DNA of 64,000 bases, from contig CABVRZ010000013.1 of assembly GCA_902500775.1 (NCBI GenBank), forward strand, positions 1 through 64,000. Reading direction: 5' to 3'. Positions within the stretch are counted from its first letter, which is position 1; the number at the start of each line of letters is the position of its first letter. The translations under genes were made by a program, and so were the position numbers. Shown here piece after piece: positions 55,651 to 64,000 of the stretch. This DNA is from an uncultured Nitrospira sp. Lineage in GTDB: Bacteria > Nitrospirota > Nitrospiria > Nitrospirales > Nitrospiraceae. Under the pieces are notes generated by a model. The model did not search any database, had not been told where the DNA came from, and saw only the letters and a program-made list of their open reading frames with translations.

Positions 55651-56506
55651 TACTCGCGGGGGTGAACGCGTTGTTGCCTGTCCTGTTAACGTTCAAGCTG
55701 TGCTGAGCATATCACGAAACCAGGGCATTCCGAAGCTTCGAAGACTCGATTCGCCCTTCTCTTGCGTTTCCCTAATCCCAGGTGAACCTTCACCATACAG
55801 ATAGCTTGGGTATACTCCACTGGGATGGCCAGATATCTCGTGTAACAACGTATATCACCACGACCCAGCTAGCCTGTATTCTTCACGACTATTCGCCGTG
55901 AAACGCTCAGCCGTGTCGCGAATTCTGCACGCAGCGCTTAGAGACGTACTCACGCAGCACGTCGAAGATCTGAAGGGCAAATCAGCCTGCCACAGGCGTG
56001 TCGTAACAGCGGATCGATGATTGCAACACCGGAGTGGGAGACTTCGTGCCCATACTGTTCAGTGCAAGAGTCTAAAGAAATCATGGTAAAAGTCCGCCTT
56101 TCTCGGTGGAACGAAATGGCACCAGCCGCCGTCGCTGCCAGCTCCTCAGGTGAAACAGCTTTTCCGACGGTTTTGTTGGGGAGAGACACATCATCACAAG
56201 TTCTCTACCTTGATTGTCTTCTAGAAGGATTCCTTTTACGCGCATACTGTCATTGCTGCTCTTCTCAGGAGGTCCTGAAAAACCAAGCTCGTACAGTTCA
56301 TGGCCAATGGTCACTACCCATCAGCTGATGACCTCTGCCATATCACCTATTGTCCCGATCATGGAGTTCCCATCCGAAACCAATCTTATGTCGTTCCGGT
56401 ATAGTGCCGTCGACTATATGATTGCCCTAAAATCAGGCCGGCTCTGCAAGACGGAGCCCTCCCTTTCATCCTTATAGCGGGATCTGCATCTTTAGTGTGA
56501 TGCGAA
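55651..56506. other. gap with no clear gene
   Basis: Apart from the possible decayed gene listed at 55950-56314, I see no ribosome binding site with a plausible frame. It separates two convergent transcription units, so it may hold their terminators, but no hairpin was clear. Confidence 0.35.
55950..56314 (-). pseudogene. possible frameshifted hypothetical gene
   Basis: Two overlapping minus-strand frames have coding-like composition: HELYELGFSGPPEKSSN and MRVKGILLEDNQGREL in one, and KAVSPEELAATAAGAISFH, GVAIIDPLLRHACGRLICP in the other. Joined by a frameshift near 56185 they would make one 120-residue protein. No family was recognised, so this may also be coincidence. Confidence 0.25.
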
Positions 56507-57094
56507 TTACCGATTCCCGACTGGGAATTCGATGATCAAGCCACCCATCACGTCACCAATTTGGTAATCCTTTTTGGGACTATCCGGATGGCTGTTATGA
56601 CAGGCCACACAGGTCGGACTGAGCGCGATATCAGCATAAATCGCACGAAAATATGACTGACCATCGATCTTGACGGTACGTGTAACCGGACGTTCTGGTT
56701 TGGCCCTGACGGTTTCCAGACTAGTCTTATCGATCTGGTCACGGGGACTATTCTTCCGATTAATCGGCCACAGACTGATCAATTGGTATCGAAGTCCCGT
56801 GGATTGAGTCGTGAACATCTGGCTGGTTTCATTCACAATCTGAACAGGCAGCGGGATGGCTTTTTTCTGATTGCGCCATTCACTACTTGCTTTGGCTGCG
56901 TCCTGTTCTTCCAGGAGTGAGACGACATGGGCCGTGTAGAACTCGCGATGGCTTTCCACAACTGCATGAATATAGTCTGCAACCACTTCCGGAGACAAAC
57001 CACGTATGTCGGCGGCCCCTCCCTGCATCGGAGACCAAGACAGGACAATAAGCGGGATGACAATCAGCCCGGCACCCCATTTCATCTTCGTCAT
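56507..57094 (-). CDS. periplasmic c-type haem protein, Tll0287/DUF3365-like
   Basis: 195 residues from the ATG at 57094 (another ATG 18 bases upstream). A signal peptide (GAGLIVIPLIVLSWSPMQGGAAD) is followed by a helical region. The haem-binding motif CVACHNSHPD is near the C-terminus, with MGGLIIEFPV. The DUF3365 (Tll0287-like) family consists of periplasmic or sensor haem domains. It ends the RND efflux operon, 143 bases after the outer-membrane factor gene, which is an unusual association and might link the pump to redox state. Confidence 0.8.
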   Translation of the reverse strand: MTKMKWGAGLIVIPLIVLSWSPMQGGAADIRGLSPEVVADYIHAVVESHREFYTAHVVSLLEEQDAAKASSEWRNQKKAIPLPVQIVNETSQMFTTQSTGLRYQLISLWPINRKNSPRDQIDKTSLETVRAKPERPVTRTVKIDGQSYFRAIYADIALSPTCVACHNSHPDSPKKDYQIGDVMGGLIIEFPVGNR

Positions 57095-57237
57095 GTTATT
57101 CGTTTCTCCCAAACTTCACATATGTGGCAGCCTGCGACATACGTGCACCACGGCGTTGTCCTGGTGTGGAATAGTCCCATTTCCGAATCTCGGCTTCATG
57201 GCCAACCAACTGGATTTCGTGTAAGGCGATAGCGCAT

Positions 57238-58890
57238 TCACCGATTACTCCCGGATGTCGGCGGAGCCGTGGGAGTTGTCAGATCATTGTAGGGCTTCGC
57301 CGCTTCACCAACATTGACGTCGATCCCTCCCACTGAATTGGGTTTATCGAGATCACTGTATTGGAACAGGCCAAACGGCTGAATCTGGTCATCAGACGGT
57401 AATTGATTTCGATTCCATCCTCCGCCAAAAGCGCGGACGAGCTCGACGGAAGACTTCAGCAGTTCGGTCTTGACTTCCACCGAGTTAATGCGAGCCTCTA
57501 GTGTAGCAAGCTGGGCATAAATCACTTCCAAACTGTTGGCCAACCCACCGCGATAGAGCTGCATCGTAAGATTCTGTGTTTTGAAATTCGCCCCGACGGC
57601 TGCATCCTGACGATCTGCCGCAACCGTTAGTCGGTTGGTCATCGTCAAGTTGTTCGCAACCTCCCGAAAGGCCTTAAGGACGGTCATACGGTACAGGTCC
57701 TCTGTTTCACGATAGGCTGACCATGACTGTTGCAATTGGGCTCGGCGATACCCGCTCTGGAATAGTGGCAGCTCAAACGCCGCCCCGTAGGACCAGAAAC
57801 TATTGGCAATTTTAATTAAGTCCAGGCCCTTTTCTTCAAATCCGCCGCTGAGCCTGAACGAAACATTGGGGAAAAAGGCCGCTCTCGCAATACCGATGAC
57901 GCGGTTTGCTTCCGCCATTCGCCGCTCCATCATGGCGACATCCGGTCGACGCTCCAGCAGAGTAGCCGGGAGCGTGGCGGGTATGCCGAATTTGGCAACC
58001 CGAAGTTCATCCAACGGTTCGAGCTTGAAACTATCCGGCGTCAAATTGATTAGGACGGCGATGGCTTGTTCGGCGACCTGGCGTTGGCCTTCGATCCGTG
58101 CTAATCGCGATTCTGTTCCGTAGAGCAGGGATTCCACGCGAGCCACGTCAAGGGCCGATGCGATCTTGCCCGCAAACTGAGTTTTGACCACATTGAGCGT
58201 GTCTTTGTAGAGGTCAATTGATTGCTTGTAAATCATTGTCTGTGCATCGAAGCCACGGACGGTAAAGTAGTTTGCCGCGACTTCAGCCTGCAGACTCAGT
58301 CGCGCGAGGCCATATTCCGCCGCACGTTCCTCGGCGCGGTAGATCTCGGCCTGGGCGGCATTGCGGAGGCGTGACCAGAAATCAGGCTCCCAGGATGCGA
58401 TACCCCCGGGCTCCACGGTGCTGGACTGAAGCGGACTGTTTTCCGGACGGAAGAGCCGATCAAAGGATTGCCTATTGTGAGAAGCCCCCATCTCAAGACC
58501 GATCCGCGGAAAATACTCGGATCTCGCCGCCATCATGATATCCCGCGCCTGAACAAACCGTTCCGCTGCTGCCTGCAGATCAGGGTTAGCCGCCATGGCC
58601 TGGTCAATCAGTCGATCGAGTACCGGATCGTCATACAGTTTCCACCAATCCGGGCGAAGTACTTCATCGGACGGTTTGGCCACGACAAATGGACTCGCCC
58701 CCTGCCAAGAATCAGGAACGACGTATTGAGGCGGCTCATACTTCGGCGCAAGGTTGACGGCCGGAAACCAGCCACAGGCTGGCAGACTCACGATCGCCAG
58801 CAGGACAGTACTACGTCCCAACCAAGAGAGGACGACTCGCCTCAGAGACTGTTCGTTGGCAAACCGATAGCAATAACTTTGATTTTTCAT
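57238..58890 (-). CDS. outer-membrane efflux factor (NodT/TolC family lipoprotein)
   Basis: 550 residues. The signal peptide ends in LPACGWF, a lipobox. Two copies of the OEP domain follow, with long amphipathic helices (AANPDLQAAAERFVQARDIM, GLARLSLQAEVAANYF), ERRPDVAMMERRMAEANRVIG and GGLANSLEVIYAQLATLEAR. It forms the outer-membrane exit duct for the RND pump encoded just upstream. The gap to the adaptor gene is 28 bases. Confidence 0.92.
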   Translation of the reverse strand: MKNQSYCYRFANEQSLRRVVLSWLGRSTVLLAIVSLPACGWFPAVNLAPKYEPPQYVVPDSWQGASPFVVAKPSDEVLRPDWWKLYDDPVLDRLIDQAMAANPDLQAAAERFVQARDIMMAARSEYFPRIGLEMGASHNRQSFDRLFRPENSPLQSSTVEPGGIASWEPDFWSRLRNAAQAEIYRAEERAAEYGLARLSLQAEVAANYFTVRGFDAQTMIYKQSIDLYKDTLNVVKTQFAGKIASALDVARVESLLYGTESRLARIEGQRQVAEQAIAVLINLTPDSFKLEPLDELRVAKFGIPATLPATLLERRPDVAMMERRMAEANRVIGIARAAFFPNVSFRLSGGFEEKGLDLIKIANSFWSYGAAFELPLFQSGYRRAQLQQSWSAYRETEDLYRMTVLKAFREVANNLTMTNRLTVAADRQDAAVGANFKTQNLTMQLYRGGLANSLEVIYAQLATLEARINSVEVKTELLKSSVELVRAFGGGWNRNQLPSDDQIQPFGLFQYSDLDKPNSVGGIDVNVGEAAKPYNDLTTPTAPPTSGSNR

Positions 58891-58918
58891 AAGATGACTG
58901 CCGTTATGTTGTTAAGGG

Positions 58919-60121
58919 TCAGTGTTTTGAGTCCGTTGGCTCCGGCGCCTTGGCTTGGGTACCCACGATGTCATAGCCGGCCACCGGTGTGACGACACGC
59001 ACCTTATCACCTTCAAGCAATGCTGCACTGGGGTTGTTGACGATCCGATCGCTCACGCTGAGTCCTTCGGATACTTCGATAAAATTGTCATAGATCTTGG
59101 CAACCGTAATCGGCTGGAAATGTAGACGGTTCTCGTCTACCACCACGGCCACTTGGGTACCGTGCTCCTGGAAGACCAGGGCACTCGTCGGAATGGTCAT
59201 GACTTTTCTGTCGACCGGAGCGGTCAGGTGAACGCTGGCATAGGAACCTGGCCAGAGTGCCCGATCTTTATTGTCGATGGTGAAAACCGTCACCGCCGTG
59301 CGTGTGTTCACATCGAATCCCTTCGCGACGGTAAGAAACTTGAAATTAAAATGACGATTGGGAAGTTGGGGAACGGTCACGTTGGCCGTCAAGCCAGAGG
59401 CGAGGAAAGGCCCAAAGGTCTCCGGCACGTTCACAAAGAGACGAAGCTTATCCACCTCAGCCACAGTAAAGAGGTTATTCTTGGAATCGGTTCCGCTGAG
59501 ATTCCCTTCCTTACTCACCAGGTCACCGACATTGATGTTTCGTTGAGTGACGACTCCATCGAATGGAGCTGTGATCTTTTTAAATCCGATGAAGGCCTCG
59601 ATGTTCTTCACTTTTTGTTCGGCTGCCTTGACCTTTGCAGCCGCAGCCTGGGCCTCGGCAAGCTGTACAGAGATGGCTTGTTCCGAAAGCGCTTGGTGTT
59701 CCCGCATAGCCACATAACGTTGTGCTGTCAGCTGGGCCAGCGCGTTCATGGCACGCTCAGATTCCAGATCGGCATGGGCTTGTTTATACTCGGCATCGAG
59801 GTCCGGCGTGGTGATTTCGGCAAGAACGTCCCCTTTCTTGACGATGTCCCCATAGTCTTTGTACCAGGCCTTCACATAGCCTTCGACACGCGCGTAGATA
59901 GGTGCTTCGTACCAACCCACGATATTTCCAGGAAGCGTAATCGATTCGCTCGGGTCCACCACCTTGGCCCTGGTGAGGGCCACTGGGGTAACGGCCGTTT
60001 CTACCGCGCTCTTCTGCAGAGCAACCGCTTCGTGCTGGCCCTCATTGATGCGGTAAAACAGGATGGCAAGAAACCCAACGATGACGAGAACCAGAAAGAC
60101 TTTCCCACCTAGCTTATTCAT
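58919..60121 (-). CDS. RND efflux periplasmic adaptor (membrane fusion protein)
   Basis: 400 residues. One N-terminal membrane anchor (VFLVLVIVGFLAILFYRI), a biotinyl-lipoyl-like half (VEGYVKAWYKDYGDIVKKGD), a helical hairpin (LTAQRYVAMREHQALSE), and the second lipoyl half with TAPFDGVVTQRNINVGDLV. The ATG at 60121 follows one base after the permease stop, with AAGGAG 10 bases upstream, inside the permease gene. It links permease and outer-membrane factor. Metal-binding residues typical of CusB are not evident. Confidence 0.92.
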   Translation of the reverse strand: MNKLGGKVFLVLVIVGFLAILFYRINEGQHEAVALQKSAVETAVTPVALTRAKVVDPSESITLPGNIVGWYEAPIYARVEGYVKAWYKDYGDIVKKGDVLAEITTPDLDAEYKQAHADLESERAMNALAQLTAQRYVAMREHQALSEQAISVQLAEAQAAAAKVKAAEQKVKNIEAFIGFKKITAPFDGVVTQRNINVGDLVSKEGNLSGTDSKNNLFTVAEVDKLRLFVNVPETFGPFLASGLTANVTVPQLPNRHFNFKFLTVAKGFDVNTRTAVTVFTIDNKDRALWPGSYASVHLTAPVDRKVMTIPTSALVFQEHGTQVAVVVDENRLHFQPITVAKIYDNFIEVSEGLSVSDRIVNNPSAALLEGDKVRVVTPVAGYDIVGTQAKAPEPTDSKH

Positions 60122-60122
60122 A

Positions 60123-63100
60123 TCAGGCATGCTCCTTTTGGAGAACTGTTCGGCGGTGATAAATGATGGCGTAGATGCAGGGCACGAAAAACAGGGTGAA
60201 CAGAGTTGCAACTGTTAATCCTCCCATGACGGCTCGACCCAGCGGTGCATTCTGGGAATTAGCCATAGCCATCGGGAGCATACCGAAAATCATCGCGGCA
60301 GCGGTCATAAGCACCGGGCGGATCCGACCCTTCCCCGCCTCGACCGCGGCTCGCAGCGCATCACCGTGAACAGCAAGCCTTTCACGGGCGTATGAAACAA
60401 GAAGAATTGAATTGGCGGTCGCCGTACCCATCGTCATGATCGCGCCGGTCAAGGCCGGCACCGAAATATATGTGTGAGTCACGAACAGCGACCATGCGAT
60501 ACCAGCAAAGGCGCCCACCAAAGCCGTGACGATAATGAAGGGGTCCAGCCAGGATTGGAAATTGACGACGATCAAGAGATACACCAGCACAATGGCAATA
60601 ATGAGACCGCCGCCCAGTTCGACAAACGCGTCGTGCATGACCTCGGCTTGGCCATGGACTTCCACTTCGGCGCCGCGAGGCAGGTCGGCCTTCATACTTT
60701 CGGCAATCTGCTTCACATCCTCCAATACCCCACCAAGATCTCGACCTTCCGCCGAGACCAACACATCAATCATGGGCAGGAGATTGCGATGGGTCACGAC
60801 GCCCGGTGTGCCGATCAAGGACAGCTTCGTGACATTGCCAAGCAAATGCAGCTTTGCTTCCCCACCGTCTGACGCCTCCCGCTCTTCCGGCGCTACCGGG
60901 ATAGTCTGGAGATCTCCGATGCTCGCCAGCTGTGGCTGAGGCGTATAGACATTGAGGCGATAAGACTGTTGAGTCGAACGATCCAGCCAATATTTCTGGT
61001 CGATCTGCTGGCTGCCGGCGGTAGCCAGCAGCATGTTGAACCCGAAATCTCGTTGGTTCAGATTCAAGCCAAGCGCGAATCTCCGATCCCCTTCGACCAG
61101 AATGGTCGGCTGAAACATCGTCTGGTAGATATAAACATCGGCAGCTCCAGGAATTTGCCGGAATTTGCCTGCCAATTTTTGGGCATACTCATAGTTGGCA
61201 TAGAGATCAGGCCCGTTGATTTGCAGGTCGATCGGCGCGAGAGAACCGAAGTTCAGAATTTTATCGCTCAGGTCAGCTGGCTGAAATGTGAATTCTGTTC
61301 CAGGATAGCGCTCGGACAATCCTTTACGGAGCGTATTCCGAATGTCCCAGACCGGAGACTTTTCATCCTTTAGCGTGATCGTGAGATCACAATCCTGAGT
61401 ACCGATCGTCGGTGTCGGAATGAAGGCGAGGTTGTGGGCGCCGACCGGAAGGCCGCAATTGCTGACGACCGCATCTACATTACCCGGCAACATCTCCCGA
61501 ATGTCGTTCGAGACGAGCGAAGCCACTCGGCCTGCGGCCTCGATGCGTAGGCCGAGTGGCGCCCGCATGTGCATCTGCAACAATCCCCCTTTGATCTGAG
61601 GGAAAAACTCCTGCCCCTCGAAGGCAAACAACACAAGAGATACGAGTGAGACCACTACAGAGATCGTCACGAAGCCCACCCGATGCGCCACCGCCTGTTC
61701 AAGCAGCGCGGTGTATCTATCACGGAAGCGTTCGAACCCTTCTTGAAATCCATGCTGAAAGCGAGCAAAGACCCCATCCTCTGGCCCACTCGCATGGTGA
61801 ACCTTCAGTATATATTTCGCCATGGTCGGGACCAGGGTGTACGTCAGAATAAAGGAGGCCAGCATCGCGAAGACGACCGCCTCGGCCATGGCCGGGAAGA
61901 TCCAGCCGGCAATACCGGTTAAATGGAATAGCGGAACCCAAACTATGGAGATGGCTAACGTGGCCACGAACGTCGGAAGAATGATCTGGTTCGCGGCGTC
62001 GATGATCGCCTCCTCCAACGGCTTACCCATCGCAAGATGCGTGTCGATATTTTCGATCATGACTGCCGCATTATCGACGAGAATGCCCACGGCCAACGCG
62101 AGCCCCCCGAGTGTCATGATATTGATGGATTGCTCAAGGAGATGGAGACAGATAATCGAACTGAGAATGGAGAGGGGAATCGAGGTCAGCACGATGACGG
62201 TGGGCCGCCATGAGCCGAGCATGAGTAGGACGATGAAGCCCACGAGGGCCGCCGCAATAACCATTTCATGGACCACGTCTGCGATGGCATCCCGCACAAA
62301 GACCGAGGAATCGCTCAGCAGGCTCACTTTCACATCAGCAGGCACCACTTCCTGAATACGCGGAATCATTTTTCGGATGCCGTCGACGATGTCGATCGTC
62401 GACGCTTCGCTGCTTTTCATGACGACAACGATGACCGCCTGCTTTCCGTCGACTAAGACGGAGTTCGTTTGGACCCGCCCAGCCAGGCGGACCGTGGCGA
62501 CATCGCGCAGATGGATGAAGGAGTTCCCTTCCCGCTTGATCGGGATATCGTCGAACTCTTCAATCTTGAGCGGAGAGGCGTTCGTCAGCACCAGCCAGTC
62601 AGTCTCCTTGATCTTCATGTCACCGCCCGGCAACACGAGATTCTGCTTCTCAATCGCTTGGTGCACGTCCTCTGTGGTGAGGTGACGGGCTCGCAGTTTG
62701 TCTTGATCAACGTTGATCATGACCTGCATGTCCTGACCGCCGTAAGGGTGCGGCAGGATCGCACCGGGGATCGTGACGAGCATGGGGCGAATCCGCATCA
62801 CACATAGGTTATAGAGCTCCGCCGGCGTTTCCACGTCAGACTCTATTTGTAAGACGGCGACCGGCACTTGAGAGGGAAACAGCCGCATCACCATGGGTGC
62901 AGCGACATCAGGTGGGAGCGCTTTGACAGAGGTTTGCGAGATCCCCACGATATCGGCCTCACTCCCCGCCAGATCCACTCCGTCCTGGAGAAAGATGTTG
63001 ATGATGGAGTGTCCGAAGTAGGAAGTACTCACGATGGTCTTGATGCCTTCCACCGTCTGGGTCAGCATTTGTTCGAACACTCGTGTGACCCGCCCCTCGG

Positions 63101-63278
63101 TTTCCTGCGGCATCAACCCATCATAGAGCCAGACGACCGAGCTGACGGGCATCTGAATATTTGGGAAGACGTCGGTCGGAGCATGGATCACTGTCATCAC
63201 TCCAAACACGACAATCAGGATGGCGAGAACCACAAAGGTATAGGGTTTTTTTAAGGCAATTTGGACGAGCTTATTCAT
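60123..63278 (-). CDS. RND-family efflux permease
   Basis: 1051 residues, the full AcrB-type length, with 12 membrane helices and two large periplasmic loops. N-terminus MNKLVQIALKKPYTFVVLAI. TM4 contains the proton-relay-like GILVDNAAVMIENI, so one of the two Asp residues of AcrB (DD) is Asn here. Late motifs are TGAIMTMGTATANSILLV, GMLPMA and GRAVMGGLTVATLFTLFFVP. The substrate is unknown: the sequence is nearer to the multidrug and organic-ion branches than to metal pumps. A -24/-12-like promoter lies 180 bases upstream. Confidence 0.92.
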   Translation of the reverse strand: MNKLVQIALKKPYTFVVLAILIVVFGVMTVIHAPTDVFPNIQMPVSSVVWLYDGLMPQETEGRVTRVFEQMLTQTVEGIKTIVSTSYFGHSIINIFLQDGVDLAGSEADIVGISQTSVKALPPDVAAPMVMRLFPSQVPVAVLQIESDVETPAELYNLCVMRIRPMLVTIPGAILPHPYGGQDMQVMINVDQDKLRARHLTTEDVHQAIEKQNLVLPGGDMKIKETDWLVLTNASPLKIEEFDDIPIKREGNSFIHLRDVATVRLAGRVQTNSVLVDGKQAVIVVVMKSSEASTIDIVDGIRKMIPRIQEVVPADVKVSLLSDSSVFVRDAIADVVHEMVIAAALVGFIVLLMLGSWRPTVIVLTSIPLSILSSIICLHLLEQSINIMTLGGLALAVGILVDNAAVMIENIDTHLAMGKPLEEAIIDAANQIILPTFVATLAISIVWVPLFHLTGIAGWIFPAMAEAVVFAMLASFILTYTLVPTMAKYILKVHHASGPEDGVFARFQHGFQEGFERFRDRYTALLEQAVAHRVGFVTISVVVSLVSLVLFAFEGQEFFPQIKGGLLQMHMRAPLGLRIEAAGRVASLVSNDIREMLPGNVDAVVSNCGLPVGAHNLAFIPTPTIGTQDCDLTITLKDEKSPVWDIRNTLRKGLSERYPGTEFTFQPADLSDKILNFGSLAPIDLQINGPDLYANYEYAQKLAGKFRQIPGAADVYIYQTMFQPTILVEGDRRFALGLNLNQRDFGFNMLLATAGSQQIDQKYWLDRSTQQSYRLNVYTPQPQLASIGDLQTIPVAPEEREASDGGEAKLHLLGNVTKLSLIGTPGVVTHRNLLPMIDVLVSAEGRDLGGVLEDVKQIAESMKADLPRGAEVEVHGQAEVMHDAFVELGGGLIIAIVLVYLLIVVNFQSWLDPFIIVTALVGAFAGIAWSLFVTHTYISVPALTGAIMTMGTATANSILLVSYARERLAVHGDALRAAVEAGKGRIRPVLMTAAAMIFGMLPMAMANSQNAPLGRAVMGGLTVATLFTLFFVPCIYAIIYHRRTVLQKEHA

Positions 63279-63457
63279 GGGATCATACCTTCAGCAGGCT
63301 TCAGATGGTGTTGTCTTGTGTAGCTGCCCGATGCCGGTGCGTCGGGGAGCCGTTATCTGTGAGAGTGTCGGAGCCATAACGTGTTGCGCGCCACAGAATT
63401 TCACTGCGTTTCAAATCTCGTTTCTTCTTGACATCTTCAGCATCTGTCTTTGCTCTG

Positions 63458-63473
63458 TGCAAAGTGTTTGCCT
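63458..63473 (-). promoter_or_regulatory. sigma-54-like promoter upstream of the RND operon
   Basis: On the minus strand the bases are AGGCAAACACTTTGCA. GG and GC have the correct -24/-12 spacing, and TTGCA matches the -12 consensus exactly. It begins at the stop codon of the small upstream gene and is 180 bases before the permease start. Confidence 0.45.
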
Positions 63474-63663
63474 AGCACGCTTGTCCGACAAGCATTTGTA
63501 GCCTTTTTGAATAAATCCAACCGTTTATAGCGGTGAACCCCACCCACTCTTCTCGATCTAAGGCTATGTTTGGCTTTCCGAGGATCCAGTGCGCTAAGAC
63601 CAATAGAGCGATTCCGCACAGACGAGACGGTGCGTAATGCCTGAAATGAGGCTGGCAATGCAT
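63472..63663 (-). CDS. possible small membrane protein, 63 aa
   Basis: The ATG at 63663 has AAGGAGG 8 bases upstream, which is the best evidence. A hydrophobic segment RLCGIALLVLAHWILG follows near residue 14, then a charged tail with EEWVGFTAINGWIYSKRL and a final Cys. It might be a damaged member of the two-helix DUF2892/YgaP-like group. A competing ATG one base out of frame 5 bases upstream gives a basic, improbable product. Confidence 0.4.
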   Translation of the reverse strand: MHCQPHFRHYAPSRLCGIALLVLAHWILGKPNIALDREEWVGFTAINGWIYSKRLQMLVGQAC

Positions 63664-64000
63664 CCATTTTCCTCCTTCACAGAGACATTTGGCATGTTCG
63701 ATATCGCACGTCATTTGTGAAAAGTGCGTTGACGCACTGTGCGATGGGTGCGAAACAGCTCATTTTTATTGATTCCTATTTCATGCTTTTGGCATAGTAG
63801 GCAGCGTTCAATGCGCGAGTAGTGGCACCCGTGGAGTCTGGAACATTTCATATGGCACTGAGCGGAGTCTTCGATATTGTGCTTCCCCTGCCGGTTCCGA
63901 TTCTTTCTCAACCGTTCCCTTGGCACACACGTTCACAGAGCATGAACAGCCAGGGGATTGACGAACGACACCATCGGTGATCTGCACGGCACGCGCGGAC
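63664..64000. other. window end, no supported gene
   Basis: Only short frames without ribosome binding sites are present. One minus-strand frame at 63711-63926 has clustered Cys and His (HMKCSRLHGCHYSRIERC, LLCQKHE) but no other support. The last 60 bases could belong to a gene starting outside the window. Confidence 0.3.

Noticed and set aside
1-64000. CRISPR array, rRNA operon or prophage
   Set aside because: No regularly spaced repeats, no rRNA-like sequence and no phage structural genes were seen anywhere in the window.

Overview
This 64 kb stretch looks like chromosome of a Nitrospira-like bacterium (phylum Nitrospirota). That is inferred from gene content: a Na+-NQR operon, an enlarged DabA/DabB inorganic-carbon operon with a PII-like protein, many PAS-rich and sigma-54 two-component genes, and many short CTAG-flanked repeats. 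No rRNA gene, intact tRNA or CRISPR array was seen, so the phylum is a moderate-confidence call.

Layout. 1-8.6 kb: the end of a repeat element beside a beheaded gene, an MlaA lipoprotein, two very small genes (one a 26-residue membrane peptide), and a minus-strand operon of two alpha/beta hydrolases plus a NarL-type response regulator and a multi-PAS kinase. 8.7-16.6 kb: a 1073-residue membrane protein of unknown function, a broken PQQ-type sugar dehydrogenase next to a dead IS630 transposase, a divergent beta-carbonic-anhydrase-like protein, a small Tat lipoprotein and a 217-bp MITE. 16.6-27 kb: SelO, a polysaccharide-deacetylase-like protein, a scrap yard of gene fragments (DUF72, IS481, an outer-membrane barrel), small exported proteins, a degenerate IS with its terminal repeats, a NhaR-like LysR regulator and an intact DUF72 gene.

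27.2-34.6 kb is a complete Na+-translocating NADH:quinone reductase operon (nqrABCDEF-apbE-nqrM), with a repeat element between nqrE and nqrF. 34.9-37.7 kb carries a universal stress protein, a NhaD/ArsB-type permease lying between two diverged copies of a tRNA-like/DUF2294 3' end, and DUF2294 itself. 38.0-46.5 kb is a dabB-dabB-(NuoM/N-like)-dabA-PII operon behind a terminator-like leader hairpin. 46.7-53.3 kb, on the other strand, holds a three-gene phosphorelay (response regulator without its DNA-binding domain, CHASE3-like kinase, complete sigma-54 activator) and a SulP anion/bicarbonate transporter. 54.5-63.7 kb has an outer-membrane lipoprotein, a second PII-like protein, and an RND efflux operon (permease, adaptor, outer-membrane factor) ending in a c-type haem sensor-like protein.

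How the parts may work together (inference): NQR makes a sodium gradient; NhaD-type and SulP-type carriers could use it for pH and bicarbonate balance; the Dab complex traps CO2 as bicarbonate using ion-conducting NuoL/M-like subunits; PII-like proteins could gate it. Two sequences resembling -24/-12 promoters lie upstream of the SulP gene and of the RND operon and could be targets of the nearby sigma-54 activator. The most distinctive pattern is that several mobile or repeat elements abut CTAG/CTAA/TTAA tetranucleotides, and in three places (8.91, 23.97 and 31.87 kb) the gene's own TAG stop codon forms the element boundary.
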